This document shows, in pieces, positions 7,164-16,055 of a stretch of 24,451 nt of DNA. The notes beneath the pieces are model-generated. The model did no database searches. It was not told where the DNA came from and saw only the letters and a list, made by a program, of their open reading frames with translations. Position 1 is the first letter of the stretch, and every line of letters begins with the position of its first letter. The DNA comes from Euryarchaeota archaeon UBA54 (GTDB lineage Archaea; Thermoplasmatota; Poseidoniia; Poseidoniales; Thalassarchaeaceae). The stretch lies in assembly GCA_002495735.1 (NCBI GenBank), contig DAGM01000008.1:3291-27741 (forward strand). Direction: 5' to 3'. The translations under genes were made by a program, and so were the position numbers.

Positions 7164-7640
7164 TTAGATGTCGAAAACCACTTGGGCCATCCACCCGGGG
7201 CCCTCAAAAGATGGGATGTCGGAATCGACGCCGGGGATTACCTCACCTTCAGCGACCTCTATCAGGGCCAGTTCGTGCAGTGTGATTGCCTTGACCTCGA
7301 CCTCGCGCTCGATCATGTCTGCGTCGGCCCAGGACACCTGTGCGACTATCCTTCCGTCCGCTACGACGAGTTCGGACTCGCACAGCCACTGACCCTCCGC
7401 AGAACCGCGATAGAGAACTTCCTCGAGCCATCGAACCAAACCGCGTTCTAGGTCACCGCCAGAGAATTCGACTGTCCACTCATCGTCCGTCTTCGGCAGG
7501 GATGCTGCCGAGTCAGTTCCTTTCGGTGACAGCTGGATGGATTGCAAGCCAATCGCGGCTTCGGACATAGCGCCCGGGGCGTCAGCACAAAACGCTCTCA
7601 GGCCGATGTCCGCGGTCGTGGGCATTATCCACCAAGACAT
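7164..7640 (-). CDS. Archease (RtcB activator)
   Basis: Archease promotes guanylylation and multiple turnover of the RNA ligase RtcB. The 158-residue protein has the family's start (WWIMPTTADIGLRAF), the middle ELVVADGRIVAQVSW strand, the hallmark EVKAITLHELALIE, and an end in WMAQVVFDI with the conserved terminal Asp-Ile. In most relatives the first motif reads HTAD; here it is TTAD, a His to Thr change with the metal-binding Asp kept. A second acidic metal ligand in the middle of the protein is hard to place. Its partner gene rtcB is about 8.5 kb away. It lies 47 bases downstream of the thrombospondin-repeat gene on the same strand. Confidence 0.85.
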   Translation of the reverse strand: MSWWIMPTTADIGLRAFCADAPGAMSEAAIGLQSIQLSPKGTDSAASLPKTDDEWTVEFSGGDLERGLVRWLEEVLYRGSAEGQWLCESELVVADGRIVAQVSWADADMIEREVEVKAITLHELALIEVAEGEVIPGVDSDIPSFEGPGWMAQVVFDI

Positions 7641-7687
7641 GTCATCTCCATACCGGCGAGAGGTGTGTCGCGCAAGAAATGAGAGGG

Positions 7688-10600
7688 TCAGTCGAACTCG
7701 CTGCAGAGTTCGCCCTGGCTGGGGAAACTGATGGCAGACTTAGGATTGGTGTTCCACTTGTTCTCACACTTGTTCAGGTGGCCATCGCCATCGGAGTCAA
7801 TGTTGGCATCGGCCGGATCGAAGGGGTCGAACCCGAAGTAGTACTCCCAACCAGCCCACATGCCGTCGCCGTCCTGATCCTGGTGATACACCTCCGAACC
7901 GTCGAACCACTGATCTCCGTCAGTATCGGGATTAACGGGATTAGTGCCGTTCTGGTACTCTTCGAAGTTGGTGAAGTTCTCCAAGTCGTCGTAGAAGTCG
8001 TTACCGGCTTCCGAGGTCGGATCTATGTGGCACTCAGAGTACTGAGGGTCATTCCAGCCCGGGCAGTATCTGTTCAGCAGATGGGTTCGATTCAGCCCGT
8101 CGCCGTCGAAGTCCTCCTGCCCATCATTGATGCCATCGACATCGGAGTCATCCATTTTGGGGTCCATCGGACCGCGTGCACCAACAGCGCTGAGGGTGTT
8201 ATTATCAACCAACCCAAGACTTAGTGCAAGTTCGGAATAATGGACCTCCCAGCCATCGGGAAGCCTGTCTCCATCAGTGTCGTCATCCACTGGATTGGTG
8301 TCCCAGCGGTCGGGTGCCTCGAGGGTGTTCATCAGAGTGTCGTTATCAATGTCGAAGGCCGAGTCCGGCAGTGATCCCCAAGCGGGATTGATGGCCCATC
8401 TGCCGCTGGCAGGAATTGTGAAACCTGAGAGATTCATCTCGTGCAGGAAATACTTGGGATCCATCTGGCCATCGCCGTCCCTATCTCCGGAGGTAGAGAA
8501 ACCGCCGAGATAGCTGCTCCATACCCAACCGCCCGGACCTAATCCGCACTCAATCATCGATTCGCAACCCGGCGGCAGCCAGTTTGTCACCGAAATCCAC
8601 AGACTGTGACTCTTAGTGTTGTGCTGCACCGAGAAGACCTGCATCTCCCAACCATCAGGTTGGCCATCGCCATCGGTGTCGTTGTTGAGTGGGTTCGTCG
8701 CGCCCTGCCAGGGGCGTGGGATGTTCAGGACCTCGTTGCCATCGAACAATCCGTCGTCGTCACTGTCGGGGTTGTTGGCATGGGTGATGTACTGGTCTAG
8801 GCCGTCGATGACCTCTTCCCCATCGGCCAGGCCATCGAGGTCGGTATCGTGAGAAGACGCGTTGGTGTAGTATTTCGAGCCATTCCAAGTGAAGCCATCT
8901 ATCGCCTCGGTAAAGTCCTCAAGTCCGTCGCTGTCGGTATCCTTGTCAGTCGCATTGGTAAAGAAATCGTAGTACTCGGCTGCGTCTGACAGTCCGTCCC
9001 TGTCGGTGTCGTAGGCTCCCGGGTCACTGCGCACGTGGACGTCCTTGACACCCTGATCGACTATTCGGATGGTCCAACCGATGACTTCGATGCCGTCGAT
9101 GAGTCCATCGTCGTCGGTGTCAGCGTCTAACGGGTCGGTGGAGCGGCCGTCGACGAAGCCGTCGCCGTCACGATCCCTCGCATTGTACTCGTCGAGGTTA
9201 GTGAAGCGCTCATTCTCTTCAACGACCATGGCAAGGTCCTGTATGCGACTAGTAACTTCTTGACCTATCTCGACGTTAATCGCGTATATCCAACCCGCTG
9301 TCAGGGTCTTGATGGGGATGTTGATGTACTGACTGGACTGGACTATCCTGACCCAAAGAACGGTGCTGTTGACCTGAACGTAGTCGCCCACCTCGACCGA
9401 GATGGCGTGCACAGTGGTGATACCGACCAGATCAGAGTACCGGACCCCTCCGTCACCGTCGGCATCATAGCCGTCGAAATCAGGGTCCTCATCAGCGTTG
9501 CTGCCATCATTGGGGTGGATGCCGCTCATGTGCTCCCAACCGTCGGGCATGCCGTCGTTGTCAGTATCTGCGTCGAGTGGACTGGTGAAGTTCTCGGGCC
9601 CCCACGTATAGGCGACCTCGTACTCCTCAACATTGTTCAGACCGTCCTCGTCTATGTCGCCATAGGCATCGGTGGCGTTGGCTGGATTGAGGAATCGGTT
9701 ACCCTCAAAATCCAACGCGTAGCAGTACTCGAAGCCATCTGGCATGCCGTCACCATCGGTGTCCCAGTCGCCCGGCCCATTGAGGCGCCCGTCGTTGTCC
9801 ATGTCCTCCTCAAACCAGGTCCTGTCGCCGTGGCCGCTCATGTGCTCTGAGTAAGGTGATTGGAGAGTTAGGGTGCCGAACACCGGCACTCCGCAGTGCA
9901 CTCCGAGTTGAATCTGCCCGAAGGCAATCTCATAGCGGTCGGCAATCAGGTCACCGTCGCTGTCCTCCTCGAGTGGGTTCGTGTCATATCTCTCTTCGAC
10001 ATAGTTCCTCAAACTGTCGGGTTCAGGCTGCTCCAAGTCGAGTAATGCGTCACAGGAGTGACCGAACTGGCTCCCCATATCGTCCCACTCACTGGATCCG
10101 ATGTCATTCTCTATCTGCCCCTTGACCTCAGGAGTAAGCAAGTAGCAGTTCCAGTTCCCATCGAGGGGATCCAAGAGGGTGATTTCGCCGGACGGAGTCT
10201 CGACAACGAAGGTGTACTCAGACTCCCACCGGTCGTTCAAGCCATCCCCATCGGTGTCTCTGAGATTAGGATTGGTACCCAACTCCATCTCTTGAGTATT
10301 CGTCAGGCCGTCTCTATCGGGGTCGCCGAACGGACCGTTGTCAGGATTAGGGAAGGTCTCGTTCTGCTCTCCTGTCTCTTCTTCGTTGTCGGTAGGAGTG
10401 AATGAAATATCACTGGTAGCTGGCTCGCCGTTGTCAAGTGGGTCTAGGCCATTGGAAATTTCCCATCCGTCCTCGAGTCCGTCACCATCGGTGTCAGCGT
10501 TCCTCCAGTCGGTCCCATACAGGGTCTGCTCCATCCTGTCAGGCAGCCCGTCGCCATCGAAGTCCTCTCCTCCAATGTGGAATTCATCGTTGGCCTCAAT

Positions 10601-10741
10601 GTCTCCGCCGGCCGCCTCAAAGCCTCCTGACTCAGTGGTCGAAAGACCGGCATCGATGATTGTGTAGAATCCCGCTAGGCATAGAGTCGCGGTGATTGCG
10701 AGAACAGCGTACTGGTTGTGATTCAGGGCCATGGAGTACAC
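7688..10741 (-). CDS. Secreted protein with thrombospondin type 3 calcium-binding repeats
   Basis: A protein of about 1017 residues. A short N-terminal stretch is followed by one hydrophobic segment (about residues 11-31, signal peptide or anchor). Most of the rest is more than twenty Asp-rich calcium loops of the DTDGDGLPDGWE kind, usually in pairs spaced by TNP-type linkers; these are TSP3 repeats. Three longer inserts without calcium loops interrupt the array, near 10010-10170, 9200-9440 and 8490-8640. The first and third each contain a Cys pair. There is no C-terminal membrane segment or obvious sorting signal. It is likely an envelope or secreted adhesion/structural protein stabilised by calcium. 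A second ATG at 10732 is equally possible as start. A TATA-like box and a GC-rich dyad lie just upstream. Confidence 0.9.
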   Translation of the reverse strand: MYSMALNHNQYAVLAITATLCLAGFYTIIDAGLSTTESGGFEAAGGDIEANDEFHIGGEDFDGDGLPDRMEQTLYGTDWRNADTDGDGLEDGWEISNGLDPLDNGEPATSDISFTPTDNEEETGEQNETFPNPDNGPFGDPDRDGLTNTQEMELGTNPNLRDTDGDGLNDRWESEYTFVVETPSGEITLLDPLDGNWNCYLLTPEVKGQIENDIGSSEWDDMGSQFGHSCDALLDLEQPEPDSLRNYVEERYDTNPLEEDSDGDLIADRYEIAFGQIQLGVHCGVPVFGTLTLQSPYSEHMSGHGDRTWFEEDMDNDGRLNGPGDWDTDGDGMPDGFEYCYALDFEGNRFLNPANATDAYGDIDEDGLNNVEEYEVAYTWGPENFTSPLDADTDNDGMPDGWEHMSGIHPNDGSNADEDPDFDGYDADGDGGVRYSDLVGITTVHAISVEVGDYVQVNSTVLWVRIVQSSQYINIPIKTLTAGWIYAINVEIGQEVTSRIQDLAMVVEENERFTNLDEYNARDRDGDGFVDGRSTDPLDADTDDDGLIDGIEVIGWTIRIVDQGVKDVHVRSDPGAYDTDRDGLSDAAEYYDFFTNATDKDTDSDGLEDFTEAIDGFTWNGSKYYTNASSHDTDLDGLADGEEVIDGLDQYITHANNPDSDDDGLFDGNEVLNIPRPWQGATNPLNNDTDGDGQPDGWEMQVFSVQHNTKSHSLWISVTNWLPPGCESMIECGLGPGGWVWSSYLGGFSTSGDRDGDGQMDPKYFLHEMNLSGFTIPASGRWAINPAWGSLPDSAFDIDNDTLMNTLEAPDRWDTNPVDDDTDGDRLPDGWEVHYSELALSLGLVDNNTLSAVGARGPMDPKMDDSDVDGINDGQEDFDGDGLNRTHLLNRYCPGWNDPQYSECHIDPTSEAGNDFYDDLENFTNFEEYQNGTNPVNPDTDGDQWFDGSEVYHQDQDGDGMWAGWEYYFGFDPFDPADANIDSDGDGHLNKCENKWNTNPKSAISFPSQGELCSEFD

Positions 10742-10742
10742 C

Positions 10743-10759
10743 CGGCCCCAAGGGGGCCG
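10743..10759. promoter_or_regulatory. GC-rich dyad upstream of the TSP3-repeat gene
   Basis: CGGCCCC (10743-10749) and GGGGCCG (10753-10759) form a perfect 7-base inverted repeat with a 3-base spacer, one base before the ATG at 10741. It overlaps the transcription start predicted from the TATA-like box at 10781-10787. It could be an operator or a 5' leader hairpin. Confidence 0.45.
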
Positions 10760-10780
10760 TCAGATTGAAATTGGGCACCG

Positions 10781-10787
10781 ATATAAT
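10781..10787 (-). promoter_or_regulatory. TATA-like box of the TSP3-repeat gene
   Basis: The minus strand reads ATTATAT here, 43 bases from the ATG centre to centre. This predicts a start site near 10757 and a short leader. It lies in the 72-base gap after the preceding operon, consistent with independent transcription. Confidence 0.5.
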
Positions 10788-10813
10788 GTTTCACAGCCAC
10801 TGCGCAATCGGAG

Positions 10814-11926
10814 TCAGGCAGCTATCTCTCTCGAAGAGAGTAAATCGAGCGTTACTCTACCTCCCTCGAAGTTGATTGAGGCGCGGCCATTTCTGCCATA
10901 AGCCCGCTCCCAGCAGCCGAGCAGTACTCCACTTGCAATGGCTGGATGGAATACTGTGGAGAAACCAAGAATCACTCCTCCATGATTATCTATCTGTTTC
11001 ATCGATTCAATTCCCCCGAGTCCATGATACGACAGGTGCCGACGGGCGATGCTGCCCCAGTCGGAGGAATCGCGAACGAGAACATGGTGGCCCTCTGCAA
11101 CGAATCTTTCTCTGGCCGAGTCAGCTGCAGCCGTCCACCACGCAGAGCGCTTCTCATCGAGGCCTTTCCAAGCATAGTCTTCGACCCTGCCTTCAGAGAT
11201 GCCGTCGAGATACGGGAGGCAGTATTCTTCGAAGCGCAGTATTAGGTCCCGAGGGAGGAACATCATGCGCTCCCCCATTATCGACCATTGACCAGGGGAG
11301 TCGCTCCGCAAATCCAACCACATCTCATCGTTCGACTCGGCCATTGTACCAACGCCGGAACTTTGGTCATTCCAAGCCGGACTGAGGGGTTTGGGGCCGG
11401 GGATTTGTGCAGCGTCCTGAGTCAGAGTGATGACCAGTCCCTCGCCTGCACTCTCAGACCAGAGGAAACGGTGACGCTTGCTCGTAGCCCCCTCCCAAGC
11501 TGCGGTTATGAGTCCTGAGCAGATAGGTCCCGATGCGGGTTGTTCGACTACTATCCTCGTCTCATCACCATCCTCAAGAATTCTGAACCTGCCGAAGCCG
11601 CTCGTCTCCCAGCGTAGGATGGTTCGTGACCATGAAGCGAGGTCGCGTCCAGAAGGAGCGTCCCAACCTCCAGATTCCATCATGTATTCCTCATGCTCCA
11701 CAGCAGCGTGTGCGAGACGGCGACCGAGACTCTGCCCCGTCCTCTGCTCGAGCCCCTGGAACCACGACTCAAACCAACCCCCTCCTGCTCGCCAAGCAAT
11801 CTCATCGTGGTCTCGAGACAAGTCCCTGTAGGTGCCGTCATCGAAAGCCTTCCAGCGTTCCTTCACACCCTCCTCCAGTGATGACGGAGTGGAGAAATAA
11901 TTCCTGATGGATTCCATGAGCCCCAT
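10814..11926 (-). CDS. Unknown protein with two copies of one domain (370 aa)
   Basis: Unrecognised soluble protein with no signal peptide or membrane segment. It contains an internal duplication. Residues about 69-168 and 262-363 align along their length, including GFG/GLG, then PICSGLITAAWEGA against AIASGVLLGCWERA, then a closing strand (GLVITL against GRVTLDL). The repeated unit, a helical part followed by beta strands around a small-residue SG(L/V) helix, recalls the V4R/heme-NO-binding-associated fold, but this is a low-confidence guess. The start is at ATG 11926; TTG 11929 and ATG 11917 are alternatives. Only three bases separate it from the aminotransferase stop, so it is the last gene of the alaS operon. 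Its role is unknown. Confidence 0.8.
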   Translation of the reverse strand: MGLMESIRNYFSTPSSLEEGVKERWKAFDDGTYRDLSRDHDEIAWRAGGGWFESWFQGLEQRTGQSLGRRLAHAAVEHEEYMMESGGWDAPSGRDLASWSRTILRWETSGFGRFRILEDGDETRIVVEQPASGPICSGLITAAWEGATSKRHRFLWSESAGEGLVITLTQDAAQIPGPKPLSPAWNDQSSGVGTMAESNDEMWLDLRSDSPGQWSIMGERMMFLPRDLILRFEEYCLPYLDGISEGRVEDYAWKGLDEKRSAWWTAAADSARERFVAEGHHVLVRDSSDWGSIARRHLSYHGLGGIESMKQIDNHGGVILGFSTVFHPAIASGVLLGCWERAYGRNGRASINFEGGRVTLDLLSSREIAA

Positions 11927-11929
11927 CAA

Positions 11930-13132
11930 TCAGCCACCTAGGAACGTCTCGATGCGATCGAGGGCCTCGGCGAGGACCTCAACGGGCGGCAGACATACCA
12001 TCCTGAAGTGGCCGCTGCCGAACTCGGGTGAAAATCCCGAACCGTGGACCACCAGCACATGGTGCTGGTGCAACAAATCGAGCACGAATGCCTTGTCATC
12101 GGTGGCCATCTCGGGATCGGTAATTCTCACGAACAAGTAGAACGCCCCTCCGGGAGTCTCGCACTCAAGCCCATTGATAGAGGCGATTCTGTCCAAGCAG
12201 TAATCCATTCTCCTCCTGATTCTGCCTCGGTGTCCCGCCATCCATCCCGTGTCGTCTACAAGGCCAGCTAGGAAGCCGTGCTGTGCCGGGGTCGAGGCGC
12301 ACAATCTGCTGCGGAGCAGACGTTCGACACCGTCGCGAACGACTCTAAGAGCGCCACTCGGGTCGTGCCAAGCCATGTAGCCGACCCTCCAACCGGGTGC
12401 GAAGTAGACCTTCGAGACTCCATTGAGAACGATGACTGGGGTGCTATCGGAACGTGAGGCCGCAGAGCACTGGTGTCCAGTGAAATCGAGCCCGTCGTAG
12501 ATTTCATCTGCAAGGATGGTGCACTTAGGCCACTGGCTCGCGATGTCAATGAGTGCGTCTACTTCGTCTGGCGTGGCAACATTTCCGGTAGGATTATTTG
12601 GGTTAATCAGGACGAGTAGTCGGACGCTGTCGTTCATCTTGGAACGTATGTCTTCGAGGTCGATTTGCCATCCGTCACCTGGGCCCATCCGGTACTCTAC
12701 GGTAGTGCCTCCGTACATCTGTGGATAGGCCATGTACGGAGGGTAATGGGGGCCGGGGACGAGGATGGTGTCACCCTCCTCTAAGAATGCGGCGAAGATA
12801 ATTTGCAGTGCCTCAGTGACACCGTGCGTGACATATACATCATTAGGCGAGCAGTCCCATCCTTTCGCAGATTCTGCAGATGCTATGGCACTACGTAGTT
12901 CTGGAATCCCGTAGGAAGGTCCGTAGCCGTTGTCCTGCCGGTCGAGCGCTGCTTTGAATGAGGTGATCATGTGCTCTGGAGTCGGCAGGCCCTCGTAGGC
13001 CAGTGGGTCGCCTATATTGAGGCGGATGATCTCGTGACCTTGGGCTTCGAGTTCGACGGCGGGAATCACGACGTCGCGAATAGCGTACTCTATCGCAGCT
13101 GCGCGGGCTGAGACGTCGACTTGCTCTACCAC
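11930..13132 (-). CDS. Class I/II aminotransferase, alanine/aspartate type
   Basis: A pyridoxal-phosphate enzyme close to archaeal AlaT/AspC proteins. It has the substrate-side LNIGDPLAYEG near the N-terminus, VTEALQIIFAAFLEEGD, PGPHYPPY, INPNNPTGN, ILADEIYDGL and the PLP lysine in NGVSKVYFAPGWRVGY (about residue 241), ending with the carboxylate-binding Arg in HFRMVCLPP. It probably interconverts alanine or aspartate and their keto acids. The longest frame starts at 13249 inside alaS; the GTG at 13132 is chosen because relatives begin shortly before EYAIRDVVIPAVELE and because it leaves a 49-base gap after alaS. It is the middle gene of an apparent operon with alaS upstream. Confidence 0.93.
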   Translation of the reverse strand: MVEQVDVSARAAAIEYAIRDVVIPAVELEAQGHEIIRLNIGDPLAYEGLPTPEHMITSFKAALDRQDNGYGPSYGIPELRSAIASAESAKGWDCSPNDVYVTHGVTEALQIIFAAFLEEGDTILVPGPHYPPYMAYPQMYGGTTVEYRMGPGDGWQIDLEDIRSKMNDSVRLLVLINPNNPTGNVATPDEVDALIDIASQWPKCTILADEIYDGLDFTGHQCSAASRSDSTPVIVLNGVSKVYFAPGWRVGYMAWHDPSGALRVVRDGVERLLRSRLCASTPAQHGFLAGLVDDTGWMAGHRGRIRRRMDYCLDRIASINGLECETPGGAFYLFVRITDPEMATDDKAFVLDLLHQHHVLVVHGSGFSPEFGSGHFRMVCLPPVEVLAEALDRIETFLGG

Positions 13133-13181
13133 GTGCGTGCGTGATGCAGTTCCGCCATCAAATCGACGGATTGTAGATTGC

Positions 13182-16055
13182 TCAGATGCCCAGTAGGGAA
13201 CGTGCCTCATCGAGTGCGGCTGGGATCCCTTCGGGATTGGAGCCGCCACCTTGTGCGATGGTCGGCCTGCCGCCCCCTCCTCCGCCGATGTGCCCTGCTA
13301 TGGCATTGAGTATTTCGACCGCGTTGTGGCGCTCGGCTGCTATACTGCCCTCGGTCGAAGCGACAATGAGTGTGCCGCCACCCTCGCGGCTTCCGAGTAC
13401 CGCTAGAGTGGGTGTGGACGCATCGCGAGTCAACTCACCCAGCATTATCATCATCTGCTTGGAGTCACCCTCTGACTCCATCACCACGTAGCGAACACCG
13501 TCCTTCTCGACTGCTGCATCCCCCCCTCCACTGGTTCGCAATCTCACGATTTCGGCCTCCATTGATTCAATTCTCTTCTGCTGTGACTTCCACTCCTCGA
13601 AGAAGCGAGATACGGTGCGAGGCAGATCGTCGGGTTGCACTCCGAGAATCTCCGATGATTCGCTTAGCAGGCGCTCCTGGCGCCGTGCGTGCTCGCGTGC
13701 CGTTTCCCCTGCCACGATCTGCAGACGCTCTACCCCGTCTTGTACCTGACTCGACCTGATGATGCGTAACTCCCCAACTTTGCCCGCTTCATCATGGTGC
13801 GTGCCGCCACAGGCCTGAATGTCGTAGTCACCTATCCTGATGATTCGTATCTGACTATGCTTAGGAGGGCCGCCCTGGTAGATGTCGAAGCCGAAGATGG
13901 CATCGGCCTCAGCCCTATCCAAGACCAGCTTCTCTATCCCGGGGTTCAATTCAACAATCTCGTTGGCTCTGTCTTCGATACTGTCTAGTTGCTCTCTCGT
14001 TGGCCTTGAGTAATGAGTGATGTCGAGTCTTGCGTAGCGCGCGCCCTTGTTCGAGCCTGCCTGCCAAATGTGGGGACCTAGCACTTCCCTGGCCGACCCT
14101 CCAACGATGTGCACCGCCGTGTGGTGATCCATCAACTGCTTCCTCCTGCCCCAGTCGATGACACCTTTGGCCGGTCCGCGGGCCAACGGTGCGTCAGTCA
14201 AGTGGAGGATGACTTCGCCCTCGACTCTGGTGTCGAATACGTTTGCTGACGAGCCGTTCTGAGATAGAGTCCCCTGATCGCCAAGCTGCCCGCCGCCCTC
14301 TGGATAGAACAGGGTGCGGTCGAGGATGATAGCGTGCGTCGGCTCACCGACAACTTCGGAAGAATAATTCATCGAGTCTGCAGTCCCCTTTGGAAGAGGG
14401 CTGCAGTGTAGCACTTCAGAGGTGAACTCAGTAGCCCTGGTGTCGTCGTAGTAGTCTTGCAAGGTAGCCGGCATAGAGTCCACATCGACTATGCTCTGTA
14501 TCTCTCGAGAATTGGCAGCGGCCTTGGTCATCTGGGCGTTGCGAGCAGCCATGTCTGCCGCGAAGCCGACTCTGACAGTCAACCGCTCCCAACCGAGCCC
14601 ATGCGCAATCGACACCGTCATCTCCGGGTTCAGCCCCCGCTCCTCAGCGAGACGGAACAGGGTCTCGTCGGGTATCTCGGCTGCGTCCTTTGGCAAAGAT
14701 TTCAGTGCCGTGCGCACCGCAGCCTCGCCCTTCCTCAACATCTGGTAGTATCGAGTCTCCTCGAGTTCGAGAATACTCAGAACCCCTTCTCTCGACTGAA
14801 CGAAAGAAGACATGTCCAGATAGGTATCCATGTGATGTGCTCCGAGGTCGGAGAGGCTGACGGACGCGCCGATTCCGTCTTTCATCCTACAGGCACGGCG
14901 CGCCAGCATCCTAGCGAGGTAGCCCGCCTTGGCGTTGCTCGGAACCAGTCCATCACCGAGCATATTGCAAAGCGCATGCATGTGATCAGGTATAGCATAT
15001 ATCGAAGACAGCGGTTCAGTAACTCGCTTCAGCTCGTCTACAGAGAGCTTGATTCCTGTCTCAGAGAGTCTTTCCACCAGTTTCTCGTACAGCGCCTGCA
15101 CGTCGGTACCGACGTCTATGTTCAGGATTCCTGCTAGTCGTGAGAGTTCGCTGAGCAGGGCATCCATGTCCACCCCCATACCCAGAGAAGATACCATCGA
15201 GTCGAAACCGCTCAGTTGCTTCAACCAAGTCACGGACTCCGGATAGATGGCCTCGTAGATAGTGGGAGTTCCGGCTGCGGCCCAGCAGAACCTCTCAAGA
15301 CCGTAGCCGGTGTCGATAATCTGCAGGTCCATCTCCTTGTAACGCAGTCCCTTAATTTCGATTTCACCCTCGTCCGATTCCTCTAGGCTCATGAACACCA
15401 GGGTGGCCAGTTCGAGCCCCCCTACAATGACCTCGAGGGCGGGGCCAGCGTTGCCGCCACCCGACCATGGATTCTCCACGTAGGTCAGATCCTCGGGACT
15501 GATGCCAAAAGAATCGACTAGCATCTCATCGCAGTAGCGCACGCACTGGTCTATCCAATAGACTACGTCACCGTCTTTGGGACGGTTGAAAGCATGGTGA
15601 GCCATCATCTCAAAGGTAGATAGATGTCGTCCGGAACGGCCTACTGCAGCCACGTCGGTCAGCCTGATGCAGGGCTGGCTGATGACTAGAGGGTTTGCCG
15701 GCGGAGGGACCTGTCCGCTCGTCACATGTGGCTGAAAGTCGGCTATGCTGGCTATGGTCAGGTGGATGTCGTCACGCCATCTGGCGATGATTGGATAGGG
15801 TTCCACGCGTGTGTGGCCACGCTTCTCAAAGAAGTCGAGGAAGGCTTTCCTCATTGCATCCTTGAGAGGCTTGCCCCTCATCGAGAAGCCGCCTATAGTC
15901 GGGTTGCCGATGAAGGTATACGGGTCCTCAGTAGTATCGCCGCAGGTGGTGCGACTACTGTCTCTAGTCCAGAAGCGTGCTCCAGTAACCCGACAGGTCT
16001 TGCAGACGTGTCCTGATTCATCCCAGTAGGGTATATGGATCTCTCCGAAAGCCAT
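13182..16055 (-). CDS. alaS: Alanyl-tRNA synthetase, archaeal type
   Basis: It charges tRNA-Ala and edits mischarged Ser/Gly. The protein has 957 residues. The archaeal N-terminal zinc module (HVCKTCRVTG...FWTRD...TCGD, residues about 16-45) leads into the class II catalytic core (VISQPCIRLTDV, GGGNAGPALEVI, DTGYGLERF). The editing domain follows, with HTAVH (about 642) and CGGTH (about 748), which supply the zinc ligands. Then come a coiled coil and the C-Ala domain with a GGGGGG run near 925 (GGRPTIAQGGG). The ATG at 16055 is chosen over the longer frame to 16301 because archaeal AlaRS begins shortly before the zinc module and because GGAAGGTGTGAT, a good ribosome-binding site, lies just before it. 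It is the first gene of an operon and divergent from rtcB. Confidence 0.96.
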   Translation of the reverse strand: MAFGEIHIPYWDESGHVCKTCRVTGARFWTRDSSRTTCGDTTEDPYTFIGNPTIGGFSMRGKPLKDAMRKAFLDFFEKRGHTRVEPYPIIARWRDDIHLTIASIADFQPHVTSGQVPPPANPLVISQPCIRLTDVAAVGRSGRHLSTFEMMAHHAFNRPKDGDVVYWIDQCVRYCDEMLVDSFGISPEDLTYVENPWSGGGNAGPALEVIVGGLELATLVFMSLEESDEGEIEIKGLRYKEMDLQIIDTGYGLERFCWAAAGTPTIYEAIYPESVTWLKQLSGFDSMVSSLGMGVDMDALLSELSRLAGILNIDVGTDVQALYEKLVERLSETGIKLSVDELKRVTEPLSSIYAIPDHMHALCNMLGDGLVPSNAKAGYLARMLARRACRMKDGIGASVSLSDLGAHHMDTYLDMSSFVQSREGVLSILELEETRYYQMLRKGEAAVRTALKSLPKDAAEIPDETLFRLAEERGLNPEMTVSIAHGLGWERLTVRVGFAADMAARNAQMTKAAANSREIQSIVDVDSMPATLQDYYDDTRATEFTSEVLHCSPLPKGTADSMNYSSEVVGEPTHAIILDRTLFYPEGGGQLGDQGTLSQNGSSANVFDTRVEGEVILHLTDAPLARGPAKGVIDWGRRKQLMDHHTAVHIVGGSAREVLGPHIWQAGSNKGARYARLDITHYSRPTREQLDSIEDRANEIVELNPGIEKLVLDRAEADAIFGFDIYQGGPPKHSQIRIIRIGDYDIQACGGTHHDEAGKVGELRIIRSSQVQDGVERLQIVAGETAREHARRQERLLSESSEILGVQPDDLPRTVSRFFEEWKSQQKRIESMEAEIVRLRTSGGGDAAVEKDGVRYVVMESEGDSKQMMIMLGELTRDASTPTLAVLGSREGGGTLIVASTEGSIAAERHNAVEILNAIAGHIGGGGGGRPTIAQGGGSNPEGIPAALDEARSLLGI

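Noticed and set aside
8640..9200. Possible CRISPR or DNA tandem array suggested by repeated ATCGCCATCGGTGTC-like words
   Set aside because: The similarity comes from codons for repeated calcium loops; unit spacing is uneven and the frame stays open, so it is a protein repeat.
7679..10667. Several plus-strand frames of 64-196 codons opposite the TSP3-repeat gene
   Set aside because: Biased Asp/Gly codon use of the real gene removes stops on the other strand; the translations are low-complexity mirrors without domains.
13133..13249. A 39-residue N-terminal extension of the aminotransferase inside alaS
   Set aside because: The residues overlap the AlaRS C-terminus in another frame and are absent from the family; the GTG at 13132 fits better.
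14457..15137. A 226-codon plus-strand frame inside alaS
   Set aside because: Antisense to the conserved AlaRS body, with no recognisable fold or start signal.
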